Assembly: GCA_020726505.1 (NCBI GenBank)
Contig: JAHLEZ010000049.1
Span: 62,001-126,000 of the forward strand
Reading direction: 5' to 3'
DNA from: Leptodontidium sp. MPI-SDFR-AT-0119
Lineage: Eukaryota; Ascomycota; Leotiomycetes; Helotiales; Leptodontidiaceae
DNA: 64,000 nt
Below, piece by piece: positions 37,001 to 48,740 of this stretch. Position numbers and translations under genes: made by a program. Under the pieces are notes generated by a model. It searched no databases and was not told the origin of the DNA. It saw nothing but the letters and a program-made list of their open reading frames with translations. The stretch's first letter is position 1. Every line of letters starts with the position of its first letter.

Positions 37001-39615
37001 TTATAGTTTATAGTTATAGAAATATTAGTAGTATAAAAGTTCGGAAGAGTATATAAAGTGCTGTGAAGTGGTTTTTAATATATAATAATATCTTCCCTAG
37101 TTATTAACTCTAGTTCTTCGAACTTTAAGGTACTAATATTAGTAATTAATTCCTTTTATATACGTTAATTAATTGTTTTAGTGGAGAGACGAGATACTTT
37201 AGGCAGGTTTATAAGGACTATGATTTCTCTTAACGTAAGGTTTCCGGGAAGCTCCTTTTATATAAGTAATTTGTTTAAGATGTTATTAAGCCTGTAATTA
37301 TTCTAAGTTAACGCCTTTTACACGCGAGGACTTCGGGATAACGCTATACGGGATATAGGTCTAGGGATAACTAATAGTGTTACTAGTGCCTCAGGCTTCG
37401 AAGCTCTTTTTCTTGTTGTGTTATTAATAAGTAATGTTTTAGAAGATGTTTTCAGTGTCGTAATAAATGTCGTTTTTGTACTTAAGTCAGAGACTTTAGA
37501 CTTATTACGGGCTAGAATTTATTACGGTGTTATTTTAGTCTTAGTTAGGCTGTCGACATCTATAATATTAGCGAACTTGACTAGTTCTTTAATATCGCGG
37601 GGTGCCTTTGGTTTATTATAAGTAGATTAAGACTTAATCTTCTCTTAGAGTTTGTCTAAAGTCTTATATAGTTTTTGTCTAAGTACTCCCTTTCGCTCCT
37701 TAGTCTTAACCGGAGTTATTATAGCTTTAGAATTAGTACTATTAGTGCTATACGCTAATAAATTTTAGATCTGTGCTAATTAGTATTTAGTGTAGTTTTA
37801 TTGACTAATGATATCCGAGTTGAGGTCTCCCGTAGGTTCTTTAATAAGCTTAATATAACTTATAATAAGAACGGTTAGAGATTGTGTCCCTTTATCTCCC
37901 TTTTCCTTAATAAGCGTAGCTTCTTTTCTTATATTAAGGAGTTCTTTAATTACTTTGGCTCGACGTTCAGGGTTAAGGTCGTACGAGGTGTTTAAGACTC
38001 GCGTTAAAATATAATGTCTTTTAGACCTTTTATCCGAGGGAAACTAGACAGGGTATAACTTCTTCCCCTCTTATTATAAGCTAATATAAATGTAATTAGT
38101 ATCGTCGACTTCGTGAATAATACTAAGACTAATCTATTTCTTGTAGTTATAGTATTAGTTTATGTAATTATAATACTCCTGAGGTCTTATGCCTAGCTAG
38201 TATTAATTTATGTACTAGCGATAACTATAATTATCCCTAGCGCGCTTGTTATACCCCAAGGAACTCGAATTTGTTACACTGTAGTCGACGGCAACTTACT
38301 CTTAGGCCTCTTTAAAGAACATAAATATATTAACCTTAGTAGTAAAGTTGGCATTAGAGGCTCTTTAAACTACTGTTTTGAAAATCCTTATATGTTTTAA
38401 TCCTTTAGTAATAAAATCCAAATCTCTTGTGTTAACCTTACTTAAGTTCTTAGTAACTTTCTCTAAAGTAGGAAGGAAATTAAGTATAAACAGCTCTTTG
38501 TCTTATTACTTTAGTACTTTGGAAATCTCGTCTTATACGGAGTTGTCCTTGTAGTTAGTAAAGTTAAACTAGTGCCAGGGTGTTAGTTTACTACTACGAG
38601 GCGGAATAATATAAGTTATTAGCTAAGGTATAAAGCGCTTAACGAATAAGTTAGTATTATTAGTGTTACCTTATACTCGGTCGGTGATGCCTTGCTCTTT
38701 AGTAATAGCACTTAGCTCCCTCTCGGAGTTAAGGTGGGCCTTTATAGTAGAGTAGACCTTTTTAAATAGGTTTATGTTATTAATATTTAAGGTTTTACTA
38801 TTCTTAGAAGTAGCCTATATAGCTTTAGTTTATAGGTTCTAAGGAAGAGAGAAGATAAATCTTATAGAGGCTTACTTGTTAGTGAGGTTACTATAGTTAA
38901 TATAGTTAATAATAACTTCTTTAAATACTCAGAGGAAGTCGCGGCACTGTTCGGGAGTAAGCTCGCCGTCCCTTATAAGAGTCTTAAAGTTATATTTAAG
39001 TCGGTTAAAGTAACTATTAGTATATAGGCGGCGTTCTGTATTATTACGCTAGTACTCTTAAATTACAGTATCTTTAAAGCTAATATAGTTACCTTCTTTA
39101 AAGCCTGAAAGCTTCTGAATAGTCTATATATAAGCTTAAGTAGCGTACTTAGCCACTTATTTTTTCTTGACTTAATTATTAGTGACTATATAGGCTATAA
39201 AGTATCGATCGAGAATCCGGAAGTAGTTATTAATATCGATTCCGTTAAAGATAAGGGTATTTAGGGTTCCGGCGATAGGTATAAACTAACTAAGATAGAT
39301 TTTTAAGTTCTTTAAGTCGTTTATAGTAAAGGTAAGGCCGGAGTATTAGTATAGCCTTATAAGATTAGTAGAATTAAAGCCACTAGTCCCTTGCTTTTTT
39401 TTCTTTCCCTTGTTTCTCTTCTGAGAAGTCTCTGAGGTTTGAGAAGTAGTGTCCTTAGAGAGTGTAGAGGTGTTAATACTTGGCCTAGCAGTGATTCTAA
39501 GTTTAAACGGAGGAGTTACTCTTGTTAAAATAAAGCTAGGGGGTATTATAATATTACCGAACTTACTTATCTTAGGGTTGCCGTAGCCGTAGTCGATATT
39601 TCCGTTGTTCGACAT
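37001..39615 (-). pseudogene. gypsy-2 gag (degenerate)
   Basis: The start ATG is at 39613-39615. The first 89 codons are open: MSNNGNIDYGYGNPKIS, then a Ser/Thr-rich stretch and a Lys cluster (KRNKGKKKKQG), then a stop at 39346. Beyond it the frame continues with NYFRILDRYFIAYIV, SYFNRLKYNFKTLIRDGELT and PEQCRDFL, a capsid-like gag region broken by TAA/TAG. No zinc knuckle is recognised. The leader between gag and the 5' LTR is 39616-40494, with nothing else visible. Confidence 0.75.
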
Positions 39616-40494
39616 CGTGCGTTATTATAAGAAGGTCGTAATAAAGTAAGTTAATAGTGTCGTCGATTGGAATATAAGAAAGTAACTGAGAATACAGTAT
39701 ATTAATTACTAAAGAAATGTAAAGGAAACCCCCTCCCTTAAAATAAAACGTATATAGGCTCTCGCTTACCTTAAAGTGAGATAAATGTCAATAACTCTTA
39801 ACAAAGGTTTAAGGCCGTGCCTCTTAGTTAGCCCCTAGCGAACGCTAATAACTACTAAACTAAAACAAATACGCCTTAAAGCTTAGGGCTTATATATAGA
39901 AATTACAAAAACAATAAAAGTAAATATAATAAGAAAACAAAGTAAGGAGATTAATACTTAGCGTAAGTTACTTAGGCTTTAGACTAGCCTAAAAGTCCTA
40001 TGTCTCGCTGAACACTCCGAAATATAAGCTCGCTAGTACTTCGCTTAAGCCTCTAATATATTAATTTCAGTTCCGTTGTAGAGTCTCGACTTTTTTTAGT
40101 GTTTAAAGAATGTTAGTTACGTTTAGAAACACTAGAACCTTTACTAAGAATAGAAACTAGTGCGAAGTAGTTAGGTACTATGTCTCAGAACAATGGAATT
40201 AAAATAGTAGCCTAAGGGAGACAGATTTTCTAGTATTATAAGTACTCTTACTTTATAGCTTTCTTTAGTTCCTTAGTAGTCTTTATTCTCCTTAAGTCAA
40301 AGGTCCGTATTCTTTATATTCGTCGTTTTGCCTTAAGAGCTAAAAGATAACTAACTAAATAACTCCCTTAATTTAGACAATTGTCGTTTTTCCTGACTCT
40401 CCTTATATAAGTTAACACATAGGGGCCTTACTGTTATACTTACTTAGTTCCTCCTTTAGTAGTAACTCACTCCCTACGTCGGTTACTAAAAATA

Positions 40495-40774
40495 TGTGGG
40501 AGGGACAAACCTTAATTTACACAATAAGAGGGTAGTATATAGCGAGCTACCGGAGGGGATTCTAAGCTCTATAAATAATAAATTAATTAAATCTAAAGAT
40601 ATTACATATCTAGAGAGTACGAATCGGCAAAGGAGGGGAGGGAAAAGGTTTTAATAAATAGAATATATCTAGTGTTACGTTCTTGACGTTCTGTAGTCAA
40701 GTGTTAGCTCCTTATATATGCGAAGGACCAGCCCAGTCATGTGACAAAAGAAATTAGCGGCTGTCCCCGCCACA
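40495..40774 (-). repeat. gypsy-family LTR (5' LTR of gypsy-2), 280 bp
   Basis: TGTGGGAGGGACAAACC to CCCCGCCACA. It is followed by ATAG, which also precedes the 3' LTR at 20904. It is the least mutated of the three gypsy-1/2 LTRs at its ends. Confidence 0.92.
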
Positions 40775-41411
40775 ATAGCAGAGAGCGTCGAAAAGTGTCT
40801 GCCTCGTATCTTTAAACGCGCTTTTTGATAAAAGGCGGTCCTCCTCTTAAATAAGGCGGATGTACTTCTTAAACAGCGCTCGTCTCACGATATCTATCGA
40901 AATACTCTCGTTTACGTGTTCTTGCGGACGCTAGAATACTATTAAGGAATAATGTTCCTTACTATTAACCAGGTAAAGCAAATTAATAATGTAATCGCCA
41001 GTTAGATCTACTTTAAACTTAAATACGACAAGTTGAACCTCGAGTAGTAGACTAATGTCTAGCGATATTTTCTAGGCACAGCGACCACGCCTCAGGGAGT
41101 AGTAATTTATAGCCTAGACGACTTCGATAACTAAGCACGAAAGGAGCGCAACAGTCGCGAGGTAAGTACTTCCTTTATAACTTTAAAGAGTAAATTAATT
41201 AATAATATTATTTTAGATCAAAAACCTAGTATTAACGGCTTAAGCTCTAGCGATTTAAGACGGATATTAAGTAAATATGTCTTATCTTAAAGTAACTATT
41301 GCCGCATCTAAGGATTTCGAATGCGATTTTAAGGGCGTAGGATCGACGGAAGCTATAAACGGTTATACTTAGCTGAGGGCTTTAGCTAAGGCTAAGGGAT
41401 ATTGTGTGTGA
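40775..41411 (+). pseudogene. AAA+ ATPase pseudogene, downstream fragment (Walker B to C-terminus)
   Basis: Continuing from 20903 after gypsy-2, the frame gives VEKCLPRIFKRAF, then a Walker B reading LLLNKADVLLKQRSS (about 40840-40870) where LLLDEADVF is usual. Both differences are G-to-A type. EYY-GIMFLTINQVKQINN and FKLKYDKLNLE follow, typical of the sensor region of large fungal AAA+ ATPases. A 55-bp intron (41162-41216, GTAAGT...TTTTAG, phase 0) joins NSRE to IKNLVLTA, matching the family motif R-Q-IKN-VRTA. The frame ends at TGA 41409-41411. Several TAA/TAG codons lie inside. Host origin is likely, not transposon. Confidence 0.75.
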
Positions 41412-42556
41412 AAAGGGAGGGTTAAAACGATTTGTGTATATTAGTGCTTTGATTTCTTAGTATTTCACCTTTTAATATTTATACGTTCTAGAATAATAAT
41501 AGTATTATTACTTACGTCTTTTAAATAGTAATATAATTATTTGAGGCTCTATGAGGCTAGATATTTTATTAACTATACTAAGCGTTTAGGAAGGTTCCGT
41601 GCGTAAGACATGCCCTTCCCCGCCGAAAATATAGGTCGTGCCACTATTCCTTCTGATTGTCTCGAACACTAATGCTGTTTAAGAAACCTACTTAAATTTA
41701 CGATTAAAGGAGTACAGCTTTAAAGTGTATTATATTTCTTAGCTATTCTAAATATTAAGGATAATCGGCTAACGTCTTATAAGTTTACACTTATCCTTCG
41801 AACTACAACCCTATTATATAATCGCACGTCGACCTTGTTAATAAATAAAGGCCTGTTTTTCTTAACGATAACCGCGACTAAGTGTTTAATATATACGTAT
41901 TAAGGAAGACTATAGATATAGATAATGCCGAGGAACGTTATTACTTTTACTACGAAGATTAATAGAGCGGGGACGGCATAGTTCGACTAAGGTGTTATAA
42001 TTACTGGCTTTACGAAAACTGTCTTTCTAAGTCCGTTCTCAACGGTCGTTGTCTTACTTATAAAATCTAGCTTGCCTTACTAAATAAGGCGCGAGTTCTT
42101 ATAAAAGCTACTAAGATAAGAGATATTTAAAAGGTCAAGGAGCTTCTAGAAAAGTACACGCTTTATATAGCGCAAGACTATTACGGCAGGACTTTATTAT
42201 ATTTGGCGGTACTAGAGGGACACGAAAAGGTAGTTTAGGAGCTGCTCGACCGTAGAGTCGATACATTTATCGTTAATTATAAGGGGCGAACGGCACTACA
42301 CTTTACTATATATAACTATTTTCTAGACGTTCTTATACTTCTCTTAAACAAAAGAGCGGATATGACCGCCCGAGATAGCGAAAGTATAACGCCGCTTTAT
42401 TTAGTATACTAGAAAGGCATCGCGAGGATAATAAACTACTTAATCAAGAAGGGAGTTAATAAAGAGGTCAAGGCTATTTACGGCCTTACTTTAGAGATGT
42501 TATATCCTTTTAGTAACTATTCGAAAGTAATGAGAACGAAGGGTAAAAATACTTAA
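41412..42556 (+). pseudogene. Ankyrin-repeat protein pseudogene
   Basis: From about 42130 the frame reads DYYGRTLLYLAVLEGHEKVV, then NYKGRTALHFTIYNYFLDVL, then DSESITPLYLVY-KGIARII and IYGLTLEMLYPF. These are three to four ankyrin repeats with the G-TPLH-A and V--LL hallmarks, and the frame ends at TAA near 42555. Upstream in the same frame (about 41825-42070) are HVDLVNK, RPVFLNDNRD and TIDIDNAEERYYFYYED, a plausible N-terminal part of unknown fold. TAG and TAA codons interrupt it at several points. The start is not identifiable; 41412-41640 may be intergenic. The ankyrin call is firm; the partner domain is not. Confidence 0.7.
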
Positions 42557-43263
42557 TTGAGTTTTAGTTACTGTCGTTATACTCGGGTGGTACCACTGAT
42601 TCCGGTGTAGAATCGACACATTTAAGGGGTAAAATCCTGTGTGGCAAAATGTGTGTTCAAGAAAAGGAGAGCTCTGTACCAGAGCCCCCCCTTAAATACT
42701 CGTTAAGCGAGCATGTGACTAAAAACGTGACTATTAAACCAACAGTTACTAGCCCTTGTCGCCCTTTTAAGAAACGGAATATAGCTACGTCTAAGTCACA
42801 CACGTTATATCGTGTTTATTGACGGGTCGAACACTATCCTTTTGGCCCCTGAGGATAAGATTGACGTTAATAACCAGGGAGCTTCCTCCGGGAGATAAGT
42901 AAAATAAAGCTCGTTACTAATAAATAAGAGTTTAGAACTGTGTTATGTTTCTTAGTTCTTGCTACCACGTAATTCGTCTAGTTCTTATTCTAATGCCTTG
43001 AATAGAGACGCTTAATTAAATTAATTAAAATACTTATTATGTATACTTATAAAAGAAAACTGCCGTGAGATGGACTGTGTTGTGGAGAATAGAAGTTAGT
43101 ATTTACGTCTAGGAGTAGAGGTTTATACGATAATCCGTTATATTTGGCTTAGGGAAATTTTTTGGCTGTTGCCTTATTATAAAAATAAGTATAACGACGA
43201 GTTTACAGTTGTAAAGGCTAGGACACAAGGGCTAGAACAGTTGATGTATTAGCTTATAATGCT
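42557..43263. other. Intergenic, no gene seen
   Basis: No frame of note. A short hairpin-capable sequence GAGCTCTGTACCAGAGC lies near 42668-42684. The remainder is AT-rich without repeats that I can see. Confidence 0.4.
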
Positions 43264-43582
43264 AGTTAGCACACTTGGTCGAGCACACATTACGTACCAG
43301 CCTAGTTGGGCCAGCACACTTTACGGGCCGGCACAAACGGGCCAGCCCTCCCAGTGAGCTAACCTTAATATAGGGCTGTGTCACGGGATGACGCGTTAAC
43401 CAGGTGTTAAAGCGTCATGTGATCTCGCTTAGATTATTTAAGAGCGCGAGAAGCTCCAAGCTTCTTTCTGATTCCTCGCGCTACGTCTTGTATTTAGAAT
43501 CAATGCATACCTCGACCCAAACCCTCACAGGCTGGCCAGCTTGTGCCGGCCCGTAAAGTGTACTCGACTAACTGTGCTAACC
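43264..43582. mobile_element. Small inverted-repeat element (MITE-like), about 320 bp
   Basis: Left arm 43315-43347 contains CACTTTACGGGCCGGCACAA followed by an inverted match to the right arm at 43530-43560 (TTGTGCCGGCCCGTAAAGTG). An outer pair TTAGCACA...TCGAG (43266 onward) and CTCGACTAACTGTGCTAA (right, to 43581) extends the inverted repeat. The left arm has about 30 extra bases, as if its end were duplicated. There is no coding capacity and no clear target duplication. GC-rich arms that survive in this AT-rich window suggest recent arrival. It could be a non-autonomous DNA transposon; the superfamily is unknown. Confidence 0.6.
43472..43503 (+). repeat. Short dispersed repeat, copy 1 (partner 44036-44067)
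   Basis: ATTCCTCGCGCTACGTCTTG and the following bases match 44036 onward, where the copy has ATTCCTCACGCTACGTCTTA. About 30 bases are shared with only transitions between them. One copy lies inside the MITE-like element, so the second copy may be a remnant of another member. Confidence 0.5.
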
Positions 43583-45239
43583 CTGCCGAAGTCCCAGCAC
43601 ACCCTACCTCGTTAAGTCACTGGTTATAAAAAAAGGTTAGTGCTAGAAAGGTATTAGTACGAGGTGCTTAAGATCCGGCCTGAATATTACACGTGCCTCT
43701 AAACGGAAATATGTAGGGCCTAGTTCTAAGGAGAAAATGGCTCCTTAACTTACACTACGCGGAGCCAGCAGTATGCAGGAGACGGCATCGAGGAGCCAGC
43801 CGCTCCTTAATGTAACACGCTCCTCGTTCCTCTCTCCGAATTGTCTACGGCTCCTTGCTAATGTCTCCTCGATGTTATTCGCTTCGCTAAGGTTGCTCCT
43901 CATTACTTCCGTCTCTTATATGCCATGTTCTCTAATTAAAAGTCTCTTAGCTAATACATGTACTTAGGTTTAATAGTGTGCACTTAATTAAGTTTAGAAA
44001 GTAAAGGAGGAGCGGAGAAGAAAGTAGTCTTCTTCTTAATTCCTCACGCTACGTCTTATATCTAGAATTTACTCTCACATAAACAATTTATTAGTACTAT
44101 AAACTAAGTGGTACTAGTAAGTGATTAGTGAAGTGATTAGTGGTTGTTAGTGTAAGTAGTCTAGCCCTTAGTATTTAGACGGTCGGTCCCATACTACCTA
44201 AGACTACTCGTGAGTTGAAGGTTACCCACCACTTATACCCCCACAACGAACCCAAATTGAATTAAACGCGTCGCTTTGCGCCGAGTACGTGATAGCCGAC
44301 TTTCAAGGCACAAACACCACACGAGCTAATCTAGCTTTTCAACCAGACTAATCGACTCAACTCAACACACCCGCCAGGTCTTGCCGGACTCCTACAGCGC
44401 CGGTTTTATTGTCCTCAAGGCCAGGCCACCGCCTCTTCTTCTTTGCGTCGACTAGCTCTGCGGGCAGGCACCGCGACGTTGTCCTTACTCCTATGCCTAA
44501 TAGGCCGGCCGTCAGTCATCTCGTATCCTTATTAAACATTCACCTCAAATACCTCGAACCGAGACTCAACTAATAGAGCGAATAGAAACAAGTACGAAGA
44601 AAGCCGAAGCATAATGAGTTTTTTATAATACTCTGTCCCGTCGATGCTTTTTTTATTACGATGCCTAGCCTCCACACTCTCAACCACCTCCTTCTTACAC
44701 GAAATACTTCACAAACACTACGCCTCCTATATATTCAGCCGGGTAGCCGCAGAGAAGGTGATTTAATAGTGGGGGGGTTGATTAGCTAGACACTTAGGAT
44801 TATATCAACAACGTCAGGAGGTGGAGAGATGTGAGGTCGAACTCACGAGGGAGTGTGTGTATCCCAGCGCATACTTCACGAAGTCAAATAAGGGGACTCG
44901 GAAGATAGATTAGGCTCCTAGAAGCACTTGGAAGATGATATTGAGCGAGGATGGTTGAAGAGGTGGATGTTGATGGAGGAGAAGGACAGTTGAGGAGATG
45001 TATGCTTCTACCAGCCTTGATTCTCGGGCTAAGCTCAACTCTCATACTAACCCAGATCCTCATGCTAGCACATGAAGTCGCACTAGTATGTGGTCGTCAT
45101 TAATAGGAGGGCTAGACTTACTAACGCTCCCCCTTGAGTTCGGCGATTGGGCTAAGATTTCATCTAAGCCGTGGTTCGATAACATCGTTACGTTTTCCGG
45201 GCTATAGTCACTACTCGCCGAGCCTTAGGGCCATTCCTA
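43583..45239. other. Less mutated island, no recognised gene
   Basis: From about 43650 to 45110 the base composition is more balanced than elsewhere, CpA and TpG are common, and RIP-type TpA excess is absent. The plus strand at about 44280-44530 has a fairly open frame (EYVIADFQGTNTTRANLAFQ), but I recognise no family. The frame at 43773-43967 (+) has no support. C-rich and G-rich runs occur at 44771-44777 and near 45130. ATATCAACA near 44802-44810 could be an LTR end, but no partner was found. Confidence 0.35.
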
Positions 45240-48200
45240 CTTTCTAACTAGTTGCTTAAAGAGGCATATGTCTAATTTAGGCGGCCTGTTAAAAATGGCT
45301 TGTCTTAGACTTTAAAATAGGCCGGATAAGTTCTTAGAAAGGCTAGATCTCTTCAGTAGCTACGACTTTAACCCGCCAATTTACACTATATTAATAGTCC
45401 TTATAGCTTTTTTATATTAAGGTAACGTTAGCGTTAGTTCCCGTACTGACTTTATATAGCTAAACTTACTAGTAATCTCTAAGAAGTCTAACTACAGTTT
45501 CGGATCGGGTCCTTCTATAGCTTTATTAGAGCGGCCGACTTCTGACGTATACCGCAATTGGCCTGATATAACCCTAAGAAAGTCCCCTAGTTATATAAGA
45601 ATGACTAGGCACGGGGCCGCGATTGTCCTTAAAGTAAGAGCCCTACCGAGCTTTCGCTTTTTATTTAAGGGGCCTTTAAAGGGTATAAGGCATATATAAA
45701 TAATATTATTACGCTCTGACTGGCCGTCAACGCCGTCTCAAAGGACTTCGGCCGTAGTTTATAAAGATAGCTCTTTCGATCGTAATATATTATCGAAGTT
45801 CGCCTAGTACGATTACTATTCTTCTTTACTTAGTGCTCGTGTTCTGTTTACTTAATTAACTAAGGAATATTTCAACGCCTTCTTAATAGCTATCTAATGT
45901 AAATTAATATTATTAGATAAGTCGTTGACTCGCTTAACGAGCACTCTTATTTGTACTTCCTTTATATAAGAGTAGTATACTTAATTCCACCTCCTTACTG
46001 TCTAAAGTGAGTCCTTTGTCTTATTAAAGAAACACTTATTAAACTTACTCGTTTAGAAAACGAGGATATATAGTAAACTATCTTTTAGTATACGGGTTTC
46101 GGTGTTTTTTATTTTAGTAATATTACCTTTTATACGAACGTTATAAAGGAACTTCTAGAAACGATAGTGTTTCTAGTAATTCTCCGCACTCTTGCCTCTT
46201 AACACGACGTCGACAAGCTCCTTGACGGCCTTTGCCTCTGCCTTTGCCTGACTAACGTCGACGGACGACCTAGGATTGTCTTTATAATATGCTCGAGTAT
46301 TGGCCTCTATTAACTTTACGACGTAGTCGTATCGAAAAGTCTCCTTTTATAAGTTGATCGCCTAAAGACTTTCGAGACTTATTTACTCCTTCCTTATTTC
46401 TAATTTAACTTTGTCTCGCTTAATAGGATCAAAATGGGTAGTCAGGTCTATAGGAGGCTTTATAATTACGCTTATACCCTTAAGCACCTTTAAGGCTAAG
46501 TAATCTCTATCTTAGAAGTTAACTGTCTTCTTATAATACTTCACAGACGCCTAAAGTATACTTAATATAATTATTATAGTATCCCTATCCCGGTATAAGT
46601 CCTTTATCTCTTTAGAAATTGTCGTATATTCCTTTTATGAAAATGCGTTTAAGGGTAGTCTTATCGTAAGATTATATAAAGCATTATAATTAGCTGATAT
46701 TATTAGTGTAAACTAACTTAGTATATTAAGTAAATTCTACTGAGACTTATAGCTATCTTTTGGGCTAAACGTGCTATTAGTATAATTAATTATACTTACT
46801 AAGTGTGTGTAAGTAGTAAGGAGACACGCTTGAGTAAAGCCTTTATATTATATATCTGCCTCGGGCGATAAACTTAAGCTAAAGGAGCTAAATAGTCTTG
46901 TTACAGGTTCTAACAGAGTGACTAGTTTATTAGTAAAGACGGCAGGACAATCTCTTTTATTATTTAGGGACGTGTCTAGAGTTAGTGACATATACTATGA
47001 ATTCTCCTTTATTGTACTGACTAGGCTTGTAGCTAGTAAATAGTTATTAATAATTGCTATGTGATTATTTAGTTATATAGAATACTCTTTAGGCTTAATA
47101 AACTCAGGGGTTAAGAAAACTCCTTTTAGACCAAAGAGGCCTTAAGATATAGTAGCACTTTAATTAAGGTCGTCGGAGAGTCCGAACGAGTCGATCTCTT
47201 ACGAGGAATAACGAGATTGACGTCGTTGTCTTAAAGAGTCTCTCTTAAGTCTGCGCGAGCCTTGTCCCGCTATTCCCGCGTAACTCTTTAGTCGAGGACG
47301 TTTCTTAGGGTATTTAGGAGTTTGTGGGGGTATATTAACATTAGGCGTGACACTACCTAAGGGGGTATCGTCGAGGATAATAATAAGATTAGAAGGCGTA
47401 TCTCCTTTATAACGTACCTTAACTCGGAGATAGCGGATAAGAGCTAAGTTAATAATTTATTTACCGTGGAATTTATACGAGACTTATATACTTAAAAGAT
47501 GTTGTCGATTTACTGTTCGGACGGTCTAAAGACTTCTTTAATAGCAGATCTGTCTAGAGAGACCTCGTATAACTGGTCTTACTTATTTAAGGATACTTAA
47601 TAGCCTAAAAACATACGTTTAAAGCCTATTATATTAAAGTATTACTGGACGGATCGACTATTATTGTAGATGTTATAATAAGTTAAAGCGGGAAACGAAG
47701 ATACTAGTCGATTTTCTAAATATTATTTGGAAATGCTAAGTTAGCGGAAGTATCGACCCTACTATATTAACGCGTGACAAGATCGCCAAGAATGCTTTAA
47801 TTTTAACCGGCGGTATCTTCGAACTAAGGTGTACGACCACAAGTGTCTAGAAATAGACTCTGTTAAAAATAAGTAACTTAGGCCTTAATTATTAATTTAG
47901 ATATAACGTATATCGCGCGAGGAAATAAATAGAAAGTTACAGGTTCCCGGTACTTCTCAATAATCTAAACGAGCTTATATAATATCTAAGCACGTGCGCG
48001 AGCCACGTATAGTATTATCCCGTAATACCCCTAAATATATCTACTTACTAATCTGTCGCTTTTTATAATATCATCGAACGTAATCAAGTCATAGATAAGC
48101 TTAGGGTACATAGCTTAGACTATCTCGGCTAGTGCCTATAAACTAATAAGCGTTATTAAGTTATTAAAGCTTTATACGTGTTAATACTAAAGGAAACATT

Positions 48201-48740
48201 TAAGTTAAATATATACTATTATCTCAGCTAGTTTTAAGTATATAGATAATAGTAACAGTAATAAGCCTACGAGTATAAACTAACGCTGACTTTTTCGTAT
48301 ATAGTTATTTAATTAACGACTTGAGGTCTCTGTTAACTTAATATTAGTATAAAGATATATATTACTATAGGTAACTTCCGCCGTTGCGCCAAGCGCCTTA
48401 ATTATATAGATTAATTAAACATAGGTAAAGCTTAAGTTAAGGCGTTTACGATCTTTAATCTAGCTTAAAGAGTGTACTAGATTAAACGTAGCGACGACAG
48501 ACTTATTAGCGCTCGTTGTAGCTATTATTAATAGTAAGAACCTCTAAGTCTCGAAGATTACCGGACGATTTTTAAGAAAATAATCTAGTATATTATCTTC
48601 TACTAGGCTATTAGTAATTAAATATATTTACTTAAGTATTAAATCCTTTTTAATACTTATTGTGAGAGGCTGCCTCTTTCTTTGCCTCCCCGTGCTACTC
48701 GATTTTATTCTTGTTAGACTGGGGTAAATATATAGTGCTA
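45240..48740. pseudogene. Degenerate coding-like region, unidentified
   Basis: On the minus strand from about 47420 to 45250 a frame broken mainly by TAA/TAG reads LIIILDDTPLGSVTPNV, KYPKKRPRLKSYAG, THFDPIKRDKVKLEIRKE and QAKAEAKAVKELVDVV. This looks like a basic, partly coiled-coil protein. From about 47640 to 48730 both strands give similar frames. On the plus strand, SDDRLISARCSYY and EPLSLEDYRTIFKKII look protein-like. I recognise no transposase, recombinase or retroelement motif. It may be one element with divergent genes, or two remnants. Codon use and stops fit RIP. Confidence 0.35.

Larger units (their letters stand above)
20904..40774 (-). mobile_element. gypsy-2: Ty3/gypsy element with both LTRs, carrying two nested insertions
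   Basis: The 3' LTR (20904-21183) and 5' LTR (40495-40774) are direct repeats. ATAG occurs immediately outside each (20900-20903 and 40775-40778). Excising the element with one ATAG rejoins the AAA+ ATPase reading frame, which is strong support that these LTRs belong to one insertion. The internal region is interrupted 2 bp inside the 3' LTR by a 3.3-kb insertion that itself holds copia-2. Gypsy coding sequence resumes at 32058 and runs to the gag start at 39615. All genes are degenerate. Confidence 0.88.
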
